Both the position numbers and the translations under genes were made by a program. A stretch of 64,000 nt of DNA from Bacillus sp. NTK034 (GTDB taxonomy: Bacteria; Bacillota; Bacilli; Bacillales; Cytobacillaceae), in contig NZ_JAFKOJ010000009.1 of the NCBI RefSeq assembly GCF_017303275.1, positions 186,001-250,000 of the forward strand, in the 5' to 3' direction. Positions within the stretch are counted from its first letter, which is position 1; the number at the start of each line of letters is the position of its first letter. Positions 41,951 to 49,736 of this stretch are shown piece after piece. The notes under the pieces were generated by a model that was not told the origin of the DNA, did no database searches, and saw only the letters and a list, made by a program, of their open reading frames with translations.

Positions 41951-42484
41951 TTATTCCACTGGATAGACATCGGCAATCTGCAGAATTTCATCCGAAAAAA
42001 TGCAATACATATCCTTATCACCGGTTTCAATGCCCATTTTCTGTACGGCAATACCATCGTAGCCTTGCTTCGCAAGACTTTTGCGAAACGCTGCATTGGC
42101 TTCATCTTTATTCAGTAAGATCGCCTTATCTTTCCAGGTAAGGTGTCTTTTTTTTACGCTTGCATAGTCACAATAGGGATCCCGTTCATTCATGAAATGT
42201 TCAAAGGAATCGTAGTCCTTTAAAATGGGTTCATCTATATACACTTTATAAACAAATCCGCGGACTGGCTTGTCATACTGAATTACTTTGGGTACTCCAT
42301 CTTCCCAAAGCTCAGTTTCTGATGTTTCGATGACTGTTTCTGTCCCGACAGCAAATGGCTTAGCAGACTCTATGTCAGATGAAAACCATATGCCAAGCGT
42401 ATCGAACTCTTTCATTGTTTTTTGAATGGCCTGCTCTTTGTGAAAGTGGTCAAATTTTCTTGTGGAACCGTGATATACGATCAA
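41951..42484 (-). CDS. ADP-ribosyltransferase (ART)-fold-like protein
   Basis: A 177-residue protein starting IVYHGSTRKFDHFHKEQ, then LGIWFSSDIESAKPFAVG, and ending GYDGIAVQKMGIETGDKDMYCIFSDEILQIADVYPVE. The YHG[ST] beta-strand, the downstream GIWFSS/T-D-x-x-A segment and a late strand are the layout of H-Y-x class ARTs used in toxins, phage proteins and DNA-damage responses. TTG 42484 follows GGGAGGTG. It is alone and convergent with the desulfurase gene. Activity and target are unknown. Confidence 0.55.
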   Translation of the reverse strand: MIVYHGSTRKFDHFHKEQAIQKTMKEFDTLGIWFSSDIESAKPFAVGTETVIETSETELWEDGVPKVIQYDKPVRGFVYKVYIDEPILKDYDSFEHFMNERDPYCDYASVKKRHLTWKDKAILLNKDEANAAFRKSLAKQGYDGIAVQKMGIETGDKDMYCIFSDEILQIADVYPVE

Positions 42485-42635
42485 TAGAGACACCTCCCAT
42501 TGATAGGATGCCCCATATTTGGGTCTGTTATTAATGGTGAAATGATCCAGCATGAAACCCTGTTTTTAATAAAAAGTTTCTTTTTTATTTCAGGACTTTG
42601 GAAATAATAAAATAAAAAAGGGGGACGTGCAGCCA

Positions 42636-43643
42636 ATGAGTAATAATCAGAACTCGGAATTAACTGCAGCTGAAATAGCGCAATTATGGTCTGCTTATTT
42701 GAACAGCAGCATGTGTAATTGTATTTTCACATACTTTTTAAATACTGTTGAAGATAAGGAACTGCAGTCCATGCTCTGGGATAGCATTCAATTAACAGAA
42801 ACACATTTACAGAAGCTTACTGGTTTTTTTGAAAACGAAGGGTTATCCGTGCCATATGGATTTAAAGCCGAAGAGGATGTAAAGGCAAAAGATTCAAAGC
42901 TGTTCTCAGAAAATTTTTCCCTTCATTTCCTCTATAATATTGCCATGTTTGCAGTCAGCTTTTATGCGCTGGCCAAAACACTTTCTGTCCGGTCTGATAT
43001 CGTTAATTACTTTAATAATTGTTTAATGGAAGTTAATGAATACGAAACAAAGCTTAAAAATATGCTGCTCCAAAAAGGCTTGTATATGAAATCTCCCCAT
43101 GTCATCCCAGTAAAAGAAACCAGCTTTGTAGAAAGCAAAAAATTTATGGGTGGATTGTTTGGTGATAAAAGACCGCCGAATGTTATTGAAATTAGTAATA
43201 TATATATGAATTTGAAAAAGAATGCCATGGGAAAAACGATTATGGTGGGATTTAGCCAGGTTGCCCAATCGAAGGAAGTTGGCCAATTCATGGTAAGGGG
43301 CAGGGACATAGCGGCCAAACATACAAAAGTCTTTGCTGGAATGCTCGAAGAAAGTTATTTGCCAGTTAGCATGAGTTGGGATATGGAAGTAACAGATTCC
43401 ACTGATCCACCTTTTTCAGATAAATTAATGATGTTTATGACCACATCCCTTATTGCCTTAAGTGCAGGGATTTATGCAACAAGTGCTGCTTCAAGTGCGC
43501 GAAAAGATATTGCGATTAATTTCATTCGTTTATCTGCTGAAATTGCTAATTTTGCTGAAGATGGTGCAAACATTCTCATAAAAAATGGCTGGTTCGAGGA
43601 GCCGCCGCATCCGGCAGACCATGATGAACTGGCAAATATATAA
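42636..43643 (+). CDS. DUF3231 protein, second copy
   Basis: A 335-residue helical protein of two DUF3231 halves (LTAAEIAQLWSAYLNSSMCNCIFTYFL; NVIEISNIYMNLKKNAMGKTIMVGFSQVAQSKEVGQFMVRG). Its order and length match the protein at 3908-4927, including the ending GWFEEPP versus KWLEQPP. ATG 42636 sits 10 bases after AAGGGGGA. A helix with ALSAGIYATSAASSARKD near residue 285 might touch membranes. Function unknown; family links suggest spore or stress roles. Confidence 0.78.
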   Translation: MSNNQNSELTAAEIAQLWSAYLNSSMCNCIFTYFLNTVEDKELQSMLWDSIQLTETHLQKLTGFFENEGLSVPYGFKAEEDVKAKDSKLFSENFSLHFLYNIAMFAVSFYALAKTLSVRSDIVNYFNNCLMEVNEYETKLKNMLLQKGLYMKSPHVIPVKETSFVESKKFMGGLFGDKRPPNVIEISNIYMNLKKNAMGKTIMVGFSQVAQSKEVGQFMVRGRDIAAKHTKVFAGMLEESYLPVSMSWDMEVTDSTDPPFSDKLMMFMTTSLIALSAGIYATSAASSARKDIAINFIRLSAEIANFAEDGANILIKNGWFEEPPHPADHDELANI

Positions 43644-43651
43644 TTGCTGAT

Positions 43652-43690
43652 GGCTGGGGAAGGGACGTATACCTTTTTCCAGCTTTTTTT
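43652..43690 (+). terminator. terminator after the second DUF3231 gene
   Basis: GGCTGG-GGAAGG pairs with CCTTTTT-CCAGC, followed by seven Ts, 9 bases after the stop. Confidence 0.7.
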
Positions 43691-43701
43691 CGACTATATA
43701 A

Positions 43702-43920
43702 GGTAGTTAATCGTGATCAATAACGACGAAAAAGGCTGAGTGCCGTAAGAAATGGTCGTTAATCTTGATCAATAACGACGAAAAAAGCTGAGTGCCGTAA
43801 GAAATGGTCGTTAATCAAGCTGATTAACGACCAAATAAAAGAATCCCATAAGAAATGGCAGTTAATCACAATCAATAGCGACCAAAATGACAATGCCCAT
43901 CCTTATACGGGTGTTAATCC
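43702..43920. repeat. 52-bp tandem repeat with palindromic core, about 4 copies
   Basis: The anchor GTTAATC starts at 43706, 43758, 43810, 43861 and 43913, a period of 52, 52, 51 and 52. Each unit contains an inverted repeat; in the third it is perfect (GGTCGTTAATCA-AGC-TGATTAACGACC, written as arms and loop). The unit continues AAAAAGCTGAGTGCCGTAAG. The sequence is unrelated to the 52-bp repeat at 23190 though the period is identical. Confidence 0.85.
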
Positions 43921-44008
43921 CAAATCAGCACTCTTAAGCACTTTCCGTGTAAAATAAAATGCCGCCTACTATACTAAAGAAGAATATACAGTATTGGAGG
44001 AATGGAAA

Positions 44009-44707
44009 ATGCATATTGAAATGTGGACTGACTTCGCTTGACCGTTTTGCTATATTGGCAAAAGGCATCTGGAGGATGCCATTAAACAGATTAATCATCC
44101 GATTGAAGTGACTTATCGCTGCTTTGAGCTGGACCCGACAGCTGAACGGGATATAAAGGATAACATGTATGAAAAGTTATCCAAAAAATATGGGATGACG
44201 ATTGAACAGGCGAAAGCCAACACGAAAAACATGGTGCAGATGGCAAGAAACGCCGGGCTGGAATTCAACATTGATACCGTCGTTCTCACAAACACGTTTG
44301 ATGCTCACCGTCTGACGATGTTTGCCAAAACGAAAGGGCTAATGAAAGAAATGACTGAACGGCTGCTGCGTGCTTATTTTACAGATTCAAGGCATATAGG
44401 GGATCATGCCGCTTTAGCAGAATTAGCCGAAGAAGTTGGCCTGAACCGTGAAGGGGCTGAAAAAATGCTTGCCGGCAATGAGTTTGCAGATGCAGTCCGT
44501 GCAGATGAGCAATTGGCCCAGCAATACCGCATCACAGGGGTTCCATTTTTCCTTATCAATAAAAAGTATGCCCTTAGCGGAGCACAGCCAACTGAGATGT
44601 TTGTTCAAGCTTTGCAGAAGATTATTGCAGAGGATGAGATTACTGTTTTAAATGATCATGACGGTATGATCTGTGATGATGATGGCTGTGAAATTCCTAA
44701 GAAATAA
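44009..44707 (+). CDS. FrnE-like DsbA-family oxidoreductase with UGA at the first active-site cysteine
   Basis: The frame from ATG 44009 (after TTGGAGGAA) reads HIEMWTDFA, then TGA at codon 11, then PFCYIGKRHLEDAI and on to 44707, 232 residues in all. In FrnE/DsbA-like homologues the motif is D-F-x-C-P-F-C-Y-I-G-K-R, so UGA replaces exactly the nucleophilic Cys and the second Cys (14) remains. The downstream thioredoxin-fold continues intact, including GVPFFLINKKYALSGAQP with the cis-proline. Either it is a selenoprotein (U-x-x-C) or a nonsense mutation; initiation at TTG or GTG codons after the stop would lose the active site. Confidence 0.8.
44064..44080 (+). promoter_or_regulatory. SECIS-compatible hairpin downstream of the UGA
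   Basis: GGCATC-TGGAG-GATGCC forms a perfect 6-base-pair stem with a 5-base loop. The loop begins 28 bases after the UGA and has G in its first two positions, within the general bacterial SECIS rule (loop 16-37 bases away, an early G). The match may be chance because the bases also encode RHLEDA. Confidence 0.4.
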
Positions 44708-44714
44708 TACGATT

Positions 44715-44766
44715 AAAAAAGAGCCAGTCTTACAGTCCTATAAACAGGACAAGACTGGTTCTTTTT
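44715..44766 (+). terminator. terminator after the FrnE-like gene
   Basis: AAAAAGAGCCAGTCTT pairs with AAGACTGGTTCTTTTT, with an inner TCCT/AGGA pairing, 8 bases past the stop. Confidence 0.85.
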
Positions 44767-44861
44767 AATTAGTCCATAAGCCCAACATGAAAAATCCAAC
44801 GTACCTTCTTTTTTTATAGGCATATGATGTGTTGATAAATCTGTGAAGGGAATGACATGTA

Positions 44862-45761
44862 TTGTATCATCCTAATGCGTATTCCTATCCATATTACCCT
44901 TTAGTAAATGCACCTGTATTTCATACTGACGACATGTTAAGAAGCAATCAGGATCATTTTCAGCAGCTTTGTGAAACGGTCCTTGAAGGAGTCAAAAGGG
45001 AAGCTTCGGTACTTGAGCTATACACGCAGCTTGCAGAACAAGCCCCTAATGAAGAGCATAAGCAAAATATTATTCAGGCTATCGAAGGGAAAAAAGTCCA
45101 TTTAACCCATTTCTGCAATCTTTATTACAATTTAACAGGAAAACAGCCGGAGTATCAGATTGGCGATGTATCCATTGAGCATTACCGTGATGGTTTGCAT
45201 AGGGCTTATCAATTGGAAATGGAGGGTTTCCAGGAGTATCAGCGGGGGTCCGCACTTTCACAGCTTCCGCAGGTTCAAAATGTGTTCATTTGGGCTATGA
45301 CAGGGGAACAGGAAAATGCAGCGCGCCTTGTTACACTAAATGACCGGATTACCGATTATGGGCCTCAGCCATTTGTCGTTGATATAGAGGAAGCGACAAA
45401 GCAAAATAACACATTTCGGACATCAATATGGACAGGACAGCATTTGCAGCTGACATTGATGAGCATAAAAGCAGGTGAGGATATTGGTCTGGAAATTCAT
45501 CCTGAACTTGATCAATTCTTAAGAATTGAAGAGGGAGAAGGGATAGTGCAGATGGGGAACAGCAAGGATCGGTTAGATTTTCAGCGGAAAGTTGCGGACG
45601 ATTTTGCCATTATCATCCCTGCAGGAAAATATCATAATGTCATCAATACAGGCAGCAAACCCCTCAAGCTATACTCCATTTACGCACCGCCACAGCATCC
45701 ATTTGGAACGGTGCATCAAACGAAGGCAGATGCCATGGCTGCTGAGGAAGAGCATCAGTAA
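44862..45761 (+). CDS. ferritin-like domain fused to a cupin domain
   Basis: A 299-residue protein. The start is Tyr/Pro-rich (YHPNAYSYPYYP), resembling coat proteins. Residues about 30-165 form a helical ferritin/rubrerythrin-like bundle (EGVKREASVLELYTQLAEQAPNEEHKQNII, YRDGLHRAYQLEMEGFQEYQRG). Residues about 185-285 are a cupin (GEDIGLEIHPELDQFLRIEEGEG, IIPAGKYHNVINTGSKPLKLYSIYAPPQHP). The TTG start follows GAAGGGA. The combination suggests metal or oxidant chemistry in or on the spore; this is inference. Confidence 0.7.
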   Translation: MYHPNAYSYPYYPLVNAPVFHTDDMLRSNQDHFQQLCETVLEGVKREASVLELYTQLAEQAPNEEHKQNIIQAIEGKKVHLTHFCNLYYNLTGKQPEYQIGDVSIEHYRDGLHRAYQLEMEGFQEYQRGSALSQLPQVQNVFIWAMTGEQENAARLVTLNDRITDYGPQPFVVDIEEATKQNNTFRTSIWTGQHLQLTLMSIKAGEDIGLEIHPELDQFLRIEEGEGIVQMGNSKDRLDFQRKVADDFAIIIPAGKYHNVINTGSKPLKLYSIYAPPQHPFGTVHQTKADAMAAEEEHQ

Positions 45762-45773
45762 GGAAATTAAATG

Positions 45774-45827
45774 AAAAGGGATGAATCAAAAGCGCTCATG
45801 CGACATTCGCTTTCATTTCATCCCTCT
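45774..45827. terminator. hairpin after the cupin gene
   Basis: AAGGGATGAA pairs with TTCATCCCT, with inner AAAGCG/CGCTTT, followed by CTTTG. A convincing stem with a modest T-run. Confidence 0.7.
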
Positions 45828-45909
45828 TTGATTTTGGATTAGAATCTCATTACATAAATTGCTCTTGTCTGGTAAGCATACTTAATAAAACTAATAGCTG
45901 GAGAACGTT

Positions 45910-47043
45910 ATGCAAAATTTAGTTAAAGTCCTAATACCCAGACAACTGTTTTTATTGCTCATCCTGTCTACAGGCTTGCTGAACCATGTTATTTTGATTC
46001 CGAATTTATTGACCGCTGCCGGAAGAGACAGCTGGCTGAGTGTGGTTGCCGCTTATCCAATCTCGCTCTTTTTCATGTGGCTTATTTACTACATACTTAA
46101 AAACTCATCAGATGAAGGTTTCTTTTTCATGCTGAGACAGCGTCTTGGCAGGACGTTTTCCGTACTTTTATCGGTTCCCGTTATTGTTTTTTTAATTACT
46201 AGCTCCTATATAACGTTCAGAGACTTAATGATTTGGTTAAATGCGTTTTTCCTGGCAGATGCCTCTGTAATAATGATTAACATCATTTTAATTATTGTTT
46301 GTTCCATCATGACTATGGCCGGTGTGAAATATATGGCTATATCAAGCGGTGTACTGCTGCCGTTAGTGATGCTTTTCGGAGTATTTATTTCCATTACAAA
46401 CACCAGATTGAAGGACCCCGGCCTGTTGTTTCCCCTATTTGCAGGGGGTTTAGAACCTTTCATGAGCGGAATTGTTTATACTCTTTCGGGGCTGCTTGAG
46501 ATTTATATCATCCTCTTACTGCAGCCATACTCACAAAAACCCTTTAAATTCAAGCATTTAGTTTTCCTTTTGACGCTTCTGACAGGATTAACTTTGGGGC
46601 CGCTTACAGCCTCGATCATGGAATTTGGTCCTGTAGAAGCGACGAAATTTCTTTACCCTGCCCATGAGCAATGGAGGGTTTTAAGCATTGGAGAGTACAT
46701 CTCTCATCTGGACTTTCTCGCCTTATATCAGTGGCTGAGCGGAGCATTAATCAGAATTGGCTTATTTATGTATTTAGTAGGTGCATTTTTTCAAGTCAAA
46801 AAGAAACATTATCGACTGAATCCCAAATTGGTCCTTACTTTATATATGATTTTGTTTGGATTGATGTGCATTAAGATCGAAACCCACACTTTTTATCAAT
46901 TTATCTATAAGTATTATCTTCCAGTCAGTATGTTGTTTTTTCTGTCCTATATCCTTTTATCTGCCCTGATTGTATTAGTTTTGAAGAAAAGGGATGAGAA
47001 ACATGGCAAGAACAAGAATTCTAAAGTCCAATCCTCAACCTAA
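45910..47043 (+). CDS. spore germination protein, GerA family B subunit (operon 2)
   Basis: A 377-residue protein with ten predicted membrane helices, matching GerAB-type permease-like subunits though more divergent than the first: IPRQLFLLLILSTGLLNHVI in helix 1, then FRDLMIWLNAFFL and FLYPAHEQWRVLSIGEYISHLDF. It comes first in the operon (order B-A-C) and overlaps the A-subunit gene by 50 bases. The ribosome binding site is weak (GGAGAAC). Confidence 0.88.
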   Translation: MQNLVKVLIPRQLFLLLILSTGLLNHVILIPNLLTAAGRDSWLSVVAAYPISLFFMWLIYYILKNSSDEGFFFMLRQRLGRTFSVLLSVPVIVFLITSSYITFRDLMIWLNAFFLADASVIMINIILIIVCSIMTMAGVKYMAISSGVLLPLVMLFGVFISITNTRLKDPGLLFPLFAGGLEPFMSGIVYTLSGLLEIYIILLLQPYSQKPFKFKHLVFLLTLLTGLTLGPLTASIMEFGPVEATKFLYPAHEQWRVLSIGEYISHLDFLALYQWLSGALIRIGLFMYLVGAFFQVKKKHYRLNPKLVLTLYMILFGLMCIKIETHTFYQFIYKYYLPVSMLFFLSYILLSALIVLVLKKRDEKHGKNKNSKVQSST

Positions 47044-48463
47044 AGAGAATGGCTGCACAAAGGCTGAAGAGTTAAAACAGCAATTAAGCAAAAGCGGCGA
47101 TTTTGTGAGCAAAGCTCATGTTACAGAGAAAGATCAGTTTGACATATTATATTTTGATACGTTGGTGGATACTCAATATTTGGATCAATATATCCTGCCG
47201 ATGATTGCAGCCGAGAAGGAGGGCCTGGCAAAAGATAAGCTCAGGACTTTATTTCAAGCTGACCTGGTAACTGATAAGTCAATTGATGACTTGTCTCAAA
47301 TGCTTTTTGAGGGGAATTTTCTGTTCCTGGCTGATAAAGACCTATTAAGTATTAGGGCAGCAAACCTTCCAAAAAGACAGCCTGAAGAATCTGCGCTGGA
47401 GACATCCATTAGAGGTCCAAAGGATGGATTTGTAGAAGATCTGCAGACCAATATATCTTTAATACGCAGAAGGCTTAATACCAGCACTTTATGTGTTGAA
47501 AAATATACATTTGGAAAACGAAGCAAAACGAAAGTGGCCCTAATGTATATTGAAGACATTATTGATAAGCGTGTTCTCGAAGAGATTCACAAAAGGCTGG
47601 GGAATGTTGAGCTTGATGTCTTGACGAGCATCCATGAACTTGACTCCCTAATCAGGGATCGCCCCTATTCGATTTTCCCCAGTCTTGATTATACCGGCCG
47701 TCCGGATTTTATCGTTCAGGCACTGAATCAGGGGAGGTTCGCCATATTGGTGGATGGGAATCCAACCGTCACATATGCCCCAGTCAGTTTATTATTGCAG
47801 ACTAAATCGCCTGAAGATTTTTACATGAATTATGCGTTTGTGAGTATGGAAAGATTTATCAGAATGATTGGGATAACGGTATCAGGTTTCCTGCCAGGGG
47901 TATGGATCGCTTTTTCCGCATTTAATATTGAACAAATACCTTACTTGCTCGTTGCAACTATTTCGGTATCCCGATTTGGGCTGCCTTTGAGTGCCCCAAT
48001 TGAGATGTTCATCATTCTCCTATTGTTTGAGCTTTTTAATGAAGCAGGAATCAGGCTGCCGAGAGCCATTGGGCAAACAGTGGCCGTACTGGGAGGTTTG
48101 ATTGTCGGGGATGCAGCTATAAGAGCAGGCTTAACCTCTCCAACGATGCTGGTTGTTGCAGCGATTACTTATATTTCATCTTTTACCCTTGTGAGTCAGT
48201 CCCTTAGTTCTGCCATAACCATTATTAGATTCTTCGTCATCATTATGAGTACTTTTTTAGGCTTGTTTGGGGTCATCTTATGCTATATAATCACCGTTTT
48301 ATACTTTTCGACGCTCTCATCCTTTGGAGTTCCTTACCTCTCAGCTGTAGCTCCAATCAGCTGGAGAGAAAGCATAAAGGCATTTCTGATGCTGCCTGTA
48401 CAATTTTATAAATCCCGCTCCACTTCCACCAGCCCTGACGATCCCACGAGGAGGGAGAAGTAA
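46994..48463 (+). CDS. spore germination protein, GerA family A subunit (operon 2)
   Basis: A 489-residue GerAA-type protein with a hydrophilic first half (SGDFVSKAHVTEKDQFDILYFDTLVD, SIRGPKDGFVEDLQTNISLIRRRL, YTGRPDFIVQALNQGRFAILVDGNP) and five or six membrane helices including SRFGLPLSAPIEMFIILLLFELFNEAGIRLPRAIGQTVAVLGG. ATG 46994 or 47003, after AAAAGGGATGAG. Its last base is shared with the C-subunit start (TAATGG). Confidence 0.9.
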   Translation: MRNMARTRILKSNPQPKENGCTKAEELKQQLSKSGDFVSKAHVTEKDQFDILYFDTLVDTQYLDQYILPMIAAEKEGLAKDKLRTLFQADLVTDKSIDDLSQMLFEGNFLFLADKDLLSIRAANLPKRQPEESALETSIRGPKDGFVEDLQTNISLIRRRLNTSTLCVEKYTFGKRSKTKVALMYIEDIIDKRVLEEIHKRLGNVELDVLTSIHELDSLIRDRPYSIFPSLDYTGRPDFIVQALNQGRFAILVDGNPTVTYAPVSLLLQTKSPEDFYMNYAFVSMERFIRMIGITVSGFLPGVWIAFSAFNIEQIPYLLVATISVSRFGLPLSAPIEMFIILLLFELFNEAGIRLPRAIGQTVAVLGGLIVGDAAIRAGLTSPTMLVVAAITYISSFTLVSQSLSSAITIIRFFVIIMSTFLGLFGVILCYIITVLYFSTLSSFGVPYLSAVAPISWRESIKAFLMLPVQFYKSRSTSTSPDDPTRREK

Positions 48464-49605
48464 TGGCCAGAAGCGTGATTTTGATGGTTGCGTCATGCTG
48501 TTTTTTGCTCTCAGGCTGTTCCGGCATCAAAAATATACAGGATTTAACCTATATTGTTTCAATCGGTATGGATTATGATGAAGAAAAAGAGGAATATACA
48601 GTATATCTCCAGGGTTTAAATTTTTTAAATGTCGCCAAGCAGGAAGGCGGAAAATCTGCAGAGCCTGTCCCAATTTTTGTGGCTTCTGCAAAAGGAGAAA
48701 CATTAAATTTAGCTGTACGAAAGCTGTATAAAGTATCTGAACCTCCCTTATATTTTGGCCATGTAAAGACTCTTGTTATCACAAACCGGATTGTTCAGCA
48801 CAAATTTCAGGAAGTGGTGGAGGAGATTGGAAAGAACCGTTCTATTCGCCCTACGCTTCATGTCGTAACAACAGAAGAAGGGATTGAGGAGGTTTTAAAT
48901 ACTAATGCCTTGTTTAATTATCCAGCCGTATACACCGTTCTATTTAAAAAAGATGCTTATGAGGTTGCGCAAAATGAAATTAGGCCGGTAGCATTAATGA
49001 ATTTTCTGCGGGAATATTATGAGCCAATGAATGCAGCGAAACTGCCCTCCGTTAAAATTGATAAAACAAGCTGGAAGGCAGACAAGGATTATCCTGTATT
49101 ATATTTTGATGGCTATTCCGTTTTTCAAAACAGAAAATATATGAAGGAACTAGCTTTTGAGGACTCCTTATTTCTTAATTGGCTGATGGAAAAATATATT
49201 GCTGTAGATGAAAGAGTCGATGTAGAGGGGAAATTGGCTGCAGCAGTAAAGCTCGAAAGCCCGAGGCTGAAAATCAAATATGATGAAGATTCCTCCAGCC
49301 CCAAATTTTCTATTGATTTATCCATTCGCGCTGATGTCCTGGAAAAAGTACAGGACATTTCCATGAACCGATTAACCAGTCTGGTTGAAGAGGAAATAAA
49401 AGCAAAACTAAGAACACTATATTTGGATGGAGTGGAAAATAAGATTGATTATCTGAATGCCGGCGAGAAATGGTTTCGGATGCATCCTGAGAAATTTGCA
49501 GAATTAGAAAAAACAGGCAATTTCTATTTGGAGAAAGACTCTCTTACTGATATCAAGGTAAAGGTTCAGGTTTTTAATTTCAACAGCTATAAATATAATC
49601 AATGA
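48463..49605 (+). CDS. spore germination lipoprotein, Ger(x)C family (operon 2)
   Basis: A 380-residue lipoprotein with lipobox LLSGC (cysteine about 19), DLTYIVSIGMDYDEEKEEYTVYLQG, a central SVKIDKTSW and a C-terminal domain (GAEKWFRMHPEKF-like). GAGGAGGGAGAAG precedes the ATG. It completes the second receptor. A strong terminator follows. Confidence 0.9.
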   Translation: MARSVILMVASCCFLLSGCSGIKNIQDLTYIVSIGMDYDEEKEEYTVYLQGLNFLNVAKQEGGKSAEPVPIFVASAKGETLNLAVRKLYKVSEPPLYFGHVKTLVITNRIVQHKFQEVVEEIGKNRSIRPTLHVVTTEEGIEEVLNTNALFNYPAVYTVLFKKDAYEVAQNEIRPVALMNFLREYYEPMNAAKLPSVKIDKTSWKADKDYPVLYFDGYSVFQNRKYMKELAFEDSLFLNWLMEKYIAVDERVDVEGKLAAAVKLESPRLKIKYDEDSSSPKFSIDLSIRADVLEKVQDISMNRLTSLVEEEIKAKLRTLYLDGVENKIDYLNAGEKWFRMHPEKFAELEKTGNFYLEKDSLTDIKVKVQVFNFNSYKYNQ

Positions 49606-49612
49606 GGCTGGG

Positions 49613-49668
49613 AAAGGAGAAACACTAGTTTTGTCATCCGTTGCGCGACAAAGTTAGGTTTCTCCTTT
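49613..49668 (+). terminator. terminator of the second ger operon
   Basis: Perfect 11-base outer arms (AAAGGAGAAAC and GTTTCTCCTTT) with inner TTTGTC/GACAAA pairing, 7 bases after the stop. Confidence 0.8.
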
Positions 49669-49736
49669 GTTGAGTATAGCCCATTTGTCCATTACCATTA
49701 ATAATAAAGTACTATATTTCGAAAGGATGAGTGTAC

